Assembly: GCF_030253575.1 (NCBI RefSeq)
Contig: NC_080558.1
Coordinates: forward strand, 134,001-198,000
DNA: 64,000 nt
Direction of reading: 5' to 3'
DNA from: Rhododendron vialii
Lineage: Eukaryota > Streptophyta > Magnoliopsida > Ericales > Ericaceae
Shown one piece after another: positions 25,401 to 37,390 of this stretch; position 1 is the stretch's first letter; each line of letters starts with the position of its first letter. The notes under the pieces are model-generated. The model was given only the letters and a program-made list of their open reading frames with translations. It had not been told where the DNA came from and ran no database searches. The position numbers were made by a program, and so were the translations under genes.

Positions 25401-27139
25401 GTTCCTCCTCCTTTTACTGCCCCCTTCTCACGTGGGTCGGGTCGGGTCTTTTAACTGAAGGGGCAATATCGTCCACGCAACAATAAGGTACTAGCATTTG
25501 CCCCATTTTTGGTGTTTTTATTTAGGAAATGATTTCAATCTGCTTTTTTATGATCCCCACTCCCATTTTTATATTTATACAAGTGAATTTACTACATTTT
25601 CCTTTTTTCAATATAGTTTTCACACATCCAAGGACAATATACATTATAAATTCATGATGACAAAGACAAAAAAAAGGATTAGATTGTAAAAAAGAAGAGT
25701 GAAAATTACTATTTTCCTTTTATTTTGGCAAAAGTTGTTTGTTTGGGTCCATTTAACTAGAAAAAAAATTATGCTGAAAAGTAAAAATGAAAGAAAGGGT
25801 AGTCAAAGAAAAGAAAAGGGAAAAAAAAAAAAAAATTTCTTCTATGCATTTGAATAAAATAAAAAGTTTTGTAAGAATCTAGCAAGAAAGAAAAGGAAAT
25901 GGAAAATTATATGCATAATGAAGTGCCGTAAGAGGAGAAACTCACACAAGCAAATACAATTTTCTTGTGCTTTTAGCAAAAAAGTGAAAGCTATTAAGTA
26001 CCGAAAGTTGAATGTTGAATTTTTCAAGCTAAAAACTGTTTAATAAACATTTTAAGCACTGAATCAATACTAAATAATGAATTAATTTTAATTCCATTAG
26101 TTATAGTGATTCTCCTTTAATTTTACTAATGGTCACCATGTATTTTTGTGGTAGTGATGGAGTGGTAATGGTGGGGGTGGGGGTGGTGGTGCGGCGGTGA
26201 GAGTGGTGGTGGTGGTGGAGTGATGGAAGAAGTGGTGATGGTGGTGGTGGTGGCAGAGATGGTGGTGGTGGTAGGGTGGTTGTGGTGGTGATGGATATGA
26301 CATTAGTGGCGGTGTGGAGGGTAGTGGTAGAGAAAGAAATGGTTGAATGCATTTTTGAATTTCATTTATATCAACTTTTTAGGAGGCACTTAGGACTGCT
26401 AAACGAACCAAATAGCTCGAGTTCGGCTCGATTTTTGGCTTGTTCAAATTCGTTTATTAAAAATATAAATCAAGCTCAATCATGTTTTTTCTTTTGTTTA
26501 TGAATTCAAGCCAAACTTAAGCATATTGTTATTTAGCTCGATAGGCTCGTGAACAAATGGGTCATTCTGTGAATGCTAAAAATATATAATGGCAGATTAA
26601 TGAATACCTCAAAATATATGATATAAATCTGCAAATGGATATTTCACCAGGTTTACAATACTATTACAACTAGTTCCTTCATCTGCACACGTGAGACAAG
26701 AAAAGAACGACAAAAAACATGGTACTTATGGTGTCATTTTTCCCTTCGAGAGTATTATGGTGTCATTTGTCCATCTAGAGTGCTGTTCATTGCAACAGAT
26801 TATTATGCTAATCATTGCACTAGATCTGCATTCAAGGATTTTGATTCGATTACATAGTCGTGAAGCTGTCCTGCTGTTCCACACATCTCTCTCTCTCTCC
26901 AAAGCACAAGGAGCCAAACTAGTACTAGCTCTTATGCTATGATCGATCAACAACAGCTAAGGGGCCAGCTGAACATTTTCCTAGAGTAATTTTATGTCCT
27001 TAATCCTGTCTTTACAGCGTATATGATCTGACAAAACCTTAACTTAAGAGTACGGGCTTTCTATCACAGGTACAGTGACCAATGTAACATGCATCCCAGT
27101 TAGTGAAACTTCAGTACGTATATCCCCAAAGAGCTAAAG
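25400..27139. other. Spacer between SWC5-like and NEMF genes
   Basis: No gene recognised. It is AT-rich with a strongly strand-biased TGG-rich tract (separate entry). At 26400-26550 there is another segment with alternating GCTCG/CGAGC words typical of plant dispersed repeats. Confidence 0.5.
26150..26330. repeat. TGG-rich imperfect trinucleotide tract
   Basis: About 180 bases dominated by GGT/TGG/GAT triplets with almost no C on the plus strand. It produces spurious His/Pro/Thr-rich frames on the minus strand. G-rich spacing makes quadruplex structure conceivable. Confidence 0.85.
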
Positions 27140-30100
27140 CTAACTTCCTTTGTTGGTCTTCTTCCCTTTCTTTTGCTTTTGCTTCAGCTGAGTAAGTCCC
27201 GCGGCTGTGATTTTCACATTTCCAACAATTGCAGCAACAAGCTCAGGATCCGTACATGCCTTCATCAATTCCTTCTCCCTGTTCAACGCTTCTGGGATGT
27301 GACTAAACAAGTTCATTGCTGTTTTTGCAGCTGCACAAACAACACGGACCAACAATAGTTAGAACAGTTCTAGCTCATCCCATCAGCTGATACATTTCAT
27401 TTAGGCTGCATATGGATCAAGGATCTGGGTAGGTAAAGGAAAAGGAAATGGAAAAGTTAAAGGATTTAACCTCTCTCTCTTTTTTAATTTCATCACCCAA
27501 ATCCTATATCGAAATATAGCTTTACTCTTGCAAGTTGCAACTAAATAAAATTTTCAGAGTATTTCTATACAGGAGAACAAGGAAAAAAAAGAACACAAGA
27601 AGGATATCCATCTTCTCGAAAAGATAGAACCATTAAGTTATGAACAGTTGAAGAATGATATCATATGTTGAAAAGACTGTACTTTTGGATACCTTTTCGT
27701 CTCTTTGCAGTTCCGGGAATAATCTTCACACGATATTTATAGGACTGCAGGGCACTATATGGACCACAAACAGGCACGGCGTATAAGAGAATATCAGTAG
27801 GCAGTGGATTCCCAGTCAAGTAATCAACATCGGTTAATTTGCCTTTCTCTTCTTCACCTATCTCGTGGATGTCGTCTTCCTCCATGGCTATCTTGTCCAT
27901 CACATCGGCACCATTACCGACACTAGCATGGCCATTATCCCCAAATTCACCATTGGAATGACCATGTACTGCTTCATCAAGATGTTCTTGACAATCCCGA
28001 GACAGATGACCTGGCTTTTTACATCTATAACATATTTTGGCAGCATCTTCTGCCCCTACCATTGCCCAAAACAACAAGAAGGGAGCTAAAGTCACTTCAA
28101 ATAGATAATCTATAATCAGATACGCAAAAACTTGACCTTAACCAGACAGTAGAGGAAAGTATGACGAGTAAACATTACAAAAGAGGACATACAGGAATCT
28201 CTTTGACCCGGTACACTAGGAAGGATGATAGAAGTCATCCTTAACAACAAACTCACCATTTACCCAATGATGACAATTGGAAACACAGGTGTGAATTTAA
28301 ACAATCAGATAACAGTGTCACTAAAGCTATGCAAATGAGAGAATTTTAACTATTATATGAAAACATACCTGTAGTGGGTGTTGTGCCTTTTCCTGTGCTT
28401 GATTTTTCATTCTCCGAGTCCTTATCATTCTTTTGTACTTTTCCAGCCGACTGAAAATTAATAGTTTTGTCAGGAATACAGTGACTAGTGGTTGACCATA
28501 AAAATTGGGAAAACAAGGTATCTATTGTGCATTGACAATATATCATAGACATTATTCTATGGAAGAGAAAATCACAAGGCACGTCATGATAACAGAGGAG
28601 CACACATGGGATTCAGGAAGCGGGAGAAATAAAAGCAATAATACAATGAAAAGTCATATATATGTAGCTGAAAGAATGCTAGACATTCACACAAATCTAT
28701 AGTTGTATACAACTAACTACAATGGAATAGTGGGAACAAGATAAACCGCAGGAGGGTGTATATTACATCTCGTCCTAAGGTTTAAGTCACATAACAGGCT
28801 AACAGCAAACTAGAAGCTATTACAATGTGTTCAGAAATAGGGTAAAATTGGATACGTTCTGTTATCAATACTATCTGACTATCAAACAGGGCCTTATAGT
28901 ACATGCTAATATGCTGTTATCTCAATCTGAGGCTTGGTCCATTAATCATACCTAGAACACAACTGACAGCAGCACTCCAGCATAAATACATGATTATACC
29001 TAAATAAACAGCCACCAGATAAGTTGCTGACACGTTATCCAAACTATACTTAATCTTAGTCCGAGAAATACCTTCAATATACTAAGTATAACTAACTAAA
29101 GCATGCAACAATTTAAGGGTATCCCAAGAGGATATTTCTGGGAAATAACCTCCACAGGGCTCCAAAATCATAGTTACTATTCTAGGAAGCAGACAGAAAC
29201 AACTGGGAAATGGAAGTGGGACGCACGCAGCTAAAACTCTTCGAGAAACGAAAAACAAGAAATGTCTGACAATCTAATGAGGAACATAATGGGATTACTA
29301 GCAACAAGCCATAAACTTTTGCAAACAGAAAGGGAAAAGTAAAAGAACATAAGGAAGCATATACCCATACTTCAATGGATACTCAAGGGAAATCAAAAAG
29401 AAAATTAAAATATCACTTATTGATTACTACAGGAAGCACATAGGAACAAATAAGAAGCCTTGTACTTTTAGTTTTATTTGGCATGCACACAGGGCGCAAG
29501 CTATGAGAATTCAAAAAAATTAAGCCCGTACTGTTCAAACTAAAAGGTGAAGCAATCGGGAGGAGTTGAAGAATGGACAAGTACTTGAGAGATTAAAAAC
29601 GGAAGCAATTCTTTGTGGGCAATTTGGGCATTGAAAAAATCATCAGATAGAAAATTCTTATAGAGTTTGCAAATAGTTTCAGTTGAGATTCTTCCCAATT
29701 CCTCCTTACTGGCTCTGAAGTTTCCCGTAAATTTCCAACTTGTACTGAATCTGAATCCGTTTTCCAAAGGTACCCCAAATGTTTCCCAGAATTTTCAGAA
29801 TAGCATCATAACAACAAAAGCGCGTTTTCGAGATCATGAATCAAGCTTGTGCTACCCAGTCCCTGAAACTTCATATTAGCCTAGCACTGCCTGTAAGGCA
29901 AAAAAGCCCTGACAACAACATCAACATCAGAACCCATGTTGTCCCCAATCATTGGCGGTATGGGCGGGGGAGGATTGGAGACAGACCTAACCTTTTGGCA
30001 ATATGCACAAAGTGGCTGCTCTCGGAATACCACTGAAACAGTGGCCCCCCTATACCTGTTTTGTTGCAAAACCATACCCACTAATCAAAGCCAAATAGCA

Positions 30101-33100
30101 TCAGAGAGTGCAGGCCTAAAGACCCAATTTAATTTCTGTGAACATTACCGTGCTTCCTTCATTGATAGTTCAGAGCATCGGTATGCACAGCAGCAAGAAA
30201 GCCCTGATAGTGATATGAATTTGCAAAGACTAGAGACCATAAACTCAAACTAATTACCATGCAATGTGAGCCCATAAGACCACAGAGAGAGGGACATTTT
30301 CAATGGTCCAGTGATCAATTAAGGTGTAATGCTAGCCAACGAGCTACAGCTCGGATAGTATTAATCCCCTTGGGTTGGTCCCAAGGGTGATGTCTTTGGT
30401 TTGACCAGATGAAACAGCCTTGACACCCCTTGTAGTAATCTGCCATACTAACATAGCAATGGTACCTTTGGCAAAAACACACAAGTGAATATAAAACAGG
30501 TGTAATACTGCAAGTTATCATACTCACAGCCAGTAAAGCCATGCGAATGCTCCTTTCTTCCTCGTCTTGATTTGCATATTTCTCCTTCAGCTTCTTGAGT
30601 TTGCTCCTCTGCCCACGACTGACTTTTCCACCACCACCTTGCTTCATATTTTGATCATTTTTGTCAGGCTGACTCACTTCAATACTCTTCTTATCTTCTA
30701 CATTTTCTTTTTCATGCTCAACACTTTCTCCCGCAATACTACTACTCTCTCCTTTCTTGAGCTTTCTTCTTTCAGCTTTTGAGATATAAGGTTTCTCTCT
30801 TACCATTGGCCTTTCATCTTCACGGCTATGTTCTCCTGTAGAATTTACTTGATCAGCAAGGCGCCCATAATCTTCAACAGAGATTGAAGCAGCTCCAAGT
30901 TCGAGAGCTCTGTCAAGTATATCCTCAAGCTGCGGGGAGACAGAGGCCACACTCTCTAGTGGAGTTTCAGCCACCTTCTTATCATCAAAATCCTTCAAGT
31001 TAGTACTCTCTTCAACCGAAACTTCATCTGAATCGATAGCTTTAAATTCAGAGGACCTCAAGCCATTACCAGAGCCAACCTCCAAAGATAAGCCTCCCAA
31101 TATAAGCTTCCTAGGATCTGTTGATGACTCTTAGCTTCTTTCTGGTGTATGTTTTTCAATTGGAACTTCCTCCTCTGAATCAGAATCAGATATTTCTTTG
31201 AAAGGGCCACTTTCTTCGTTCTCATTTATCCCTTCCTCATCACCTCTTATCCTCCTTTCATTCAAATGAGATCCCAAGGAACTCTCGTCCAAGCGAAACA
31301 ACATCCCAAACCCCATTATGAGAGGATGTGGAGGAAGAAAGTTCTTCTTCCCACGAATCATGAAACTTCCTACAGTAAGATATTCCCCAGTAGGAGCAGT
31401 TTTGCTCACTTGGTGAGGATATACCCACCAGGCACTGGTGACAATCTTTGAATCCCATGCCTGACTGTGACAAACCTAAATTCCAAATGATATTATGCTG
31501 AATGATCTCAACCTTACAGATTGCCAATTGAAAGAGAATACATGAAAATAGAAAGATAAGCAACTAACAGTGAAACATCCAGCTTGGTTCAGTGTGAGGG
31601 GAGGTACAGGGTGTTCAGGCTTGTGATTCTTGATCACAGTGCTAGAAGCTCCATGTAGATCAGCATGGATATACCTGTTTTGTCAACCCCCAACACCCCA
31701 AATCCACCAAAAACAGATATATAAAGTAACTGCATCCTCAAATCAAAGTAATGGAAAACATTCTGCATAAAAAACAAATTAACTGATGAATGCCTTGTTA
31801 ACTTACAGATCTCCTTTTGACATATAACGCTTAACAATCATCTCATTCTGTTGAGCATCTCGTCCACTGATAATCAAATAATTCTCACTGCTGATAAACC
31901 AATTGAATTTCTCAAACCAATGAACCTTTCGCATATGTGTAATTGCAGCAACAGTTTTCTCCTGTAAATTATAGTAAGAAAGAACTTGCTACCAAGGAAA
32001 AAAACATCTTCTCCTTATCTATGAACAAAATAATAGTGACAATAACAATAAACTGCAAGTAGTCATCTATATTCTTTTCTGTTTTAAATGAGGAGATAGT
32101 AAGTCATTTACATGTGCAAACAACAGTGAAAAAACAAGCTAAACTGCCAAAAATAGTCATCTATATTTCTTTATGTTTTAGCTGAGAAGATAGTCAGTCA
32201 TTCTATGTGCAAACCAAATTTTTGTAAAGGCTGTAAAGCGTTCCCAAATGAGATCTATAAAAGTTGGTATGAAGAAGAACAAATAACACCCTTTGCTAGA
32301 ATGACATTGACACCAATCTTAGACATTAACTTCAAGCCATAAGATGGAGACATTTTAAGTTAAACCAGAGGTCACCATAATATTAACCAACGTGATGCAA
32401 ATACTAATATTTTTTCTTCCTTGAGCACAAGACGATGTCATTAACTTTTGGCATCCGCATTAGTTACTATGATATACCAAGAACAAATAATCCAAACGCG
32501 TTGAAAAATCAAGAAAATTGTTTTTTAAATTAATGACACTCATTGGGCAGGTGAGTAGGAGTTTTTCTGTCTTGAGAAGTGAACGGGTGATCAAGACCTA
32601 CAGCACAGATGTGGACAGAAGAAAACCAAGCTATGTACTTTTGTCAATCCATTTACTGGTGGAGGCCACGTTTTCAGATGGACTGTAGATTTAGCAACTC
32701 AATTGAATTTGATTGATTTTTTGGCAATTTACTTCAAAGTACAGCAAAATCAACCCTGCATACTAACAGAAAATTTTATTGGTTCCATGAAATTTTAGCA
32801 ACCAGTCAACCACAAACAGAATAGATTCAGGAGTGGCAAATGCAGTGGGTGAACCATTTCCATACAACTCTCACGTTGTTGGTCATAAACTGAACGTCTG
32901 CTTAATACCCGTGGAATTTACCTAACAGATATACTAGCATTAGCAGGCGTTCAAGCAAATAGAAAAGCATAGCAACGTGCAGGCTGCATTTACCTGTGAA
33001 AGCTGGAGCCGGGTCTTCCTCTCAGCAGCTTTGAAGGCTTTTTCATGAGCACTTATTGTCTTTTCCTGTTTGCTTTCCTGTTTTTTCTTCTGTTCATACC

Positions 33101-33979
33101 ATCTCCGAGCATTAGCATGGGCTGAGAGTGCCAGATCAATTTCTACCTGGAAAGTGCAAATTTATGCCAACATCAAGTAAATACCTACCATGGAATATAA
33201 AGCTAAGATGTTTAATGAATCCGATGACACAAAAGACCAAGTGGTATTAAAAATTGACCACAAAAACAAAAGCTATGGAAATAGAAGAAACAGCCGAAAC
33301 GTAAGCAATTTCCCCCAACTGACCTTGTGCTTGTAAGACATTTTTAAAAATAGAATTGACAACTTTTGAAGTTAAAAGTAAACTACATGCATGTACTTGA
33401 TCCTTTTTGCAAAGAGATAAGTTTCCAAAAGCAACAGTGAGCATGGCATAGACAGTTTGTTGCTCAAAATCAGAGTCATGCAATTTCCAAATTGGAATGT
33501 CGAGTAACACCTTTTCCACAGGTTGTGTCTTTTCATCATCCTCCATTTCATCAAGATTGTTGCTCAAAAGCAGTGTCATGCAATTTCTTTCAGGATAAAG
33601 CTTTTCAATGAGGCCTGCCACCGGATTTCCAGATTTCTTCTCATCTTTCACCATACGAGCTAGATCTTCCCAACTCATACCATTTGCCAGAGCTACACGA
33701 ACCGCCAAAATAGCAGCATCAACATCTTCCAAGTTATATTCTATCAGTTCAGCCATTGTTATGGAACGGTCAACTTCTTTCTTCAGTGTATGGACACGGT
33801 TTTCCTACAACCAAATATAGATCATAGATATATTTTAATTTTTACAACAACATTTGATGCTAGAATGCTTCACTATGATATTGGAATAATAATAAAAATT
33901 GATAAGGGATGCCAAAAACTAAAACCAAGAAGAAACATATATGTAGATCCTTCCAGGAATTTGCAACACCACATTGCTG

Positions 33980-34820
33980 CTGGTCAATTTTACTTCCACC
34001 CAAAGTGTCATGAGCTGGGGATCACTCACATCCATTTTGCAAATGGCTTGTTCATTCTCCGCAATCTTGATGATCAGTCCTTTCAGATTGTGCATACTGC
34101 AAAGTGCTTTGCTTGAGATCTAGTATAAGTTTTCTGGTCTTCAGCCCAACAAGAATAATAGTGGAATTTTTGTCGCTGGTATCTCTGAGCTGATAAGCTC
34201 GATCTCCGTGGTTGATCGGTTTCACCAGGCTCTCTTCGTGTTAGATACTTGGGGTTCCCCTTATATCCACCAAGCTTTCAGCCTCTGATTGTTCTCTTTA
34301 TCATTTGGCAAGATCACAGCTAGGGTTACTAAGTGGGCTAATAAAACTCCTGAGCTGGTAGATTCCAAATTATTAGCTCTGTTCTTTTCAGCATGCAGGT
34401 CATTTGGACCATGCACTTCATCCATCCAAGTCCAGAAGTCAGCACATTGAACTCCTTAGGAACTTCCTCTGGACTGATACTGAAAAGTATAGGGACTCAA
34501 ACAAGATTGCTTGGGACATGTAGACCAAAAAAGGAAGGATGCCTAGGTCTTAGGAAGATTAACAATTGGAACAATGCAGCTATAATGAGACATCTATGGA
34601 CCATTGTTTTCAAGCAAAAATCTTTATGGGTTAAGTGGAGTTACAAATATATCATAGAAAACCAGTGGCTCTGGACTATATATCATGAAGCTGCCTTTTT
34701 CATGTTCTTGGACCAGGAGAAAGCTGTTCAATGTTATTGGTATAGCGAGAGCTTTTGTTAAGCATATAATTGCTGATGGTGCTAGTACATTATTCTAGCA
34801 TGACAATCGGCGTCCAGTTT
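33980..34820 (+). mobile_element. Decayed LINE (L1-type) reverse transcriptase fragment, antisense in NEMF intron 6
   Basis: Translation on the plus strand gives FHPKCHELGITHIHFANGLF, the region that normally reads FADDLF; the catalytic Asp-Asp is lost. Further on come LGTCRPKKEGCLGLRKINNWN, AAIMRHLWTIVFKQKSLWVKW and IIADGASTLF, all typical of plant L1 3' reverse transcriptase regions. Frame shifts and stops separate these blocks, so the copy is dead. It is opposite in orientation to the host gene. Confidence 0.85.
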
Positions 34821-36859
34821 TTCAGAAGGAAAAATCCTCAAGAGGTACAAAGAATCAAAGGCATGTGTCTATACAAGGATATAAGAAACTAAAGCCTATT
34901 CAATAGAAACAACTAGAGAGAAATGAGTCAATTCTGGCAGAGCTGAGAGGATAAAGAGGTAGGCTTCACATTCCTGCTTTGGGAAGCTTTTAACCTGACT
35001 TCAAATCGGACCTACCCATCAACAGCTGAAGGAGGCTTTTGGATGCCTTGAAAAATTCTATGATTCCTCTCTTGCCAAACAAACTAAACTGCAGCAGCAA
35101 AAGCAAGTCTCCTTACAAGATTAGGGAAACCCTTTCCTTTGAAATTAGAGCAGAACCAGGCAATCTTCTGAGACCAAAGGACAAGACCCAGGGGAATGCA
35201 CAATAGATCAGCAATGGCAGTCCACACTTGACTGGTGACAGTCAAAGATTACATTAGTTTGAGTTTCGTGGAAGGAAACTAAAGAGTCTTGAGGAGGTAG
35301 AGGGTCCCTAACCTAGCATCTATAAAAGCCTATGATATCCATCAATCAAGGCATAAAGTCCTGCATAGGTTAGAAGACACCTATACCTAGTCAGTGTGAG
35401 GCTGTTCCACTTGAACAACAATGGCAGGAGGTTAGTAATTTCAATTTCCGCTGTGTTTTAACTTTTAAGTTTAATTGTCTTACAATATGAACATAATGAG
35501 TCCTGATACTTCGATTCTCATTTCCCTATAGTCCTCCTTTTGGCCTATTTGAGCATTGGAAACATGTAGATCTGTCAAACACTCCATATATGATGACCCA
35601 GACACACCAAACCACACCAGACTATAATTATTGCGTTTGGCTCCCCTACAACAAATTGCAATAACTAAGGTTGTCTGGGTCTGCTTACATGCACCTCAAC
35701 TAACTATGGGTGACCAGTCCCACAGTCCATTGGGGCTTTGTACTAGCCCCACAAGAGTTGAGTTCCCCACATCACCCAAATTAGGTATCAATAGATGTAA
35801 AACCAAAACTTAAGACAAATGTCAATAAGTTAATCAAACGACTGAAAGACGGGCTAGAAAGCAAAGGGAAATTCCCTCAGACCAAAGGATCTAGAACAGT
35901 TTAATAGTCTCACAAACTTCAAAGAAAAACAAATATTAATGAACTGTAGACCTGATCCGCACGAATTTTGTTGAGTTTCTGCATTGCAGATCCCTCTTTT
36001 GCTTTTTGCTGTTGTTCAACCCGCTGACCCTCAATTTTACTGTAAAACTCATCCAAAGCCACATTGAATGTCTCAAACTTAACGGAGTCCCTTGACTTGA
36101 ACTGGTTCAATAATAAGGGGCAGAATTCGCATAGATCTGCAAAAGAAGTTAGAAGACTAAAATATTACCACGCAATAAAATCACCTGTAAATCTATGACT
36201 GGATGAAGGACCATCAAGAAAAAAGAAAAGAAACGGATTCCAGTTCATTGTTGGATACAAAACACAAAATGCATGCAGAGAAAATTTGAAGAAACCTGGG
36301 CAGAGCTTCCTGATTCAACTGTGGCATATTCCTTCTTGCCCAAAGTCTTTTGTTGCATTAAGATGTATCCTTCTGGAATTCTATCACCTGATATAATGTC
36401 CTTTAACCAGTCCTCAAACTTGGCAACAGCTTGGGTCAGAACCTGAAGTGTACCATTGTTGAAATTGAAATCCAGGCCAACTTTTGTATTTGGAAGCAGA
36501 CCAGCATCAAGAATAATATGCTCGGACAGTTGGGGTCCATAACCCAATGCCTCACCAAGAAAAGCCTTCAGCGTGGCTTGTTTGGCTCGGGAACCATCAG
36601 TCGAAGATTTGTTAAGAGTCGGATAATTTCCCACTTTTGCGATTCCCTTGCTTTCCTTTGGTCTCACTAGAATCATTCATTCCACCTTCATTCCTCTCAG
36701 TATGGTCATTGTGATCAACTTCCTTCAAAGATGCAAAGGCATCCACCAGCTTTGTAATGGTAGTCCGCTCAAAAACTCGGCAGATTTCAACCGGGTAGCG
36801 ATGACGTGACATGATTGCAAACCCTTTGTCATCATCCCTATGATTAGCAAATCGTTGTT

Positions 36860-37136
36860 TTTTTTTTGATAAGTAAGTAAATATATTAGAAACTTGGCAT
36901 TAAGGGAATGCCGCCCGAATACAAAAAGGCCACCACCACAAAAAGGCCCTATACATCGATCCTACTTGACAAAAAAAAGCTCGAACCAAACTAAAAACTG
37001 ATCAAAAGCGGGATTACAATCTCCCTTATCCCAACCATACAAGCTAGTAACCACAAAGCTTTTGATTCTAAACAAGGGCCTTTCAATCCCTTCAAAGCAT
37101 CTCGAATTCCTTTCACGCCAAATAGTCCACATCAAA
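36860..37136 (-). mobile_element. 5'-truncated LINE-1 insertion with target duplication, NEMF intron 4
   Basis: On the minus strand it encodes LMWTIWRERNSRCFEGIERP followed by LFRIKSFVVTSLYGW, the C-terminal end of plant L1 reverse transcriptase polyproteins, and then runs into a short A tail (the T run at 36858-36867 on the plus strand). A perfect 12-bp direct repeat CAAATCGTTGTT flanks it (36848-36859 and 37137-37148). Only about 277 bp were integrated, an extreme 5' truncation. It has the same orientation as the host gene. Confidence 0.9.
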
Positions 37137-37202
37137 CAAATCGTTGTTACATAACTAAAATTAGAACAGTACAGACATTTAACCCGCAACACAATAAAGT
37201 AG

Positions 37203-37390
37203 TGCAGCAACACATATACCATGGAATCAAATCAAACCAAACCGAGCCTTATGTCCCAATCACTTGGGGTCGGCTACATGAATCTTTTTCCTCCATTGAA
37301 CTCTGTCAAGGGCCACTTGTTCACACAAGCCTACTATACTCATATGCCATGGAATCCCCCCAAGTAAATGCATGTCCACACGCTCCATGC
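37203..37390. repeat. Dispersed plant repeat, possibly the 3' end of an RTE-type LINE
   Basis: Contains CCCAATCACTTGGGGTCGGC followed by TACATGAATC. I recognise this as a very common plant dispersed sequence associated with RTE-type non-LTR elements. It is in NEMF intron 4 close to the L1 insertion. Class assignment is from memory. Confidence 0.5.

Noticed and set aside
26101..26352. His/Pro/Thr-rich protein on the minus strand
   Set aside because: Direct translation of the TGG-rich tract; low complexity only.
35600..35700. Imperfect inverted repeat in NEMF intron 6 (GACCCAGACACACCAAACC against GGTTGTCTGGGTCTGC)
   Set aside because: Arms are short and diverged and have no defined ends, so it is not called as an element.
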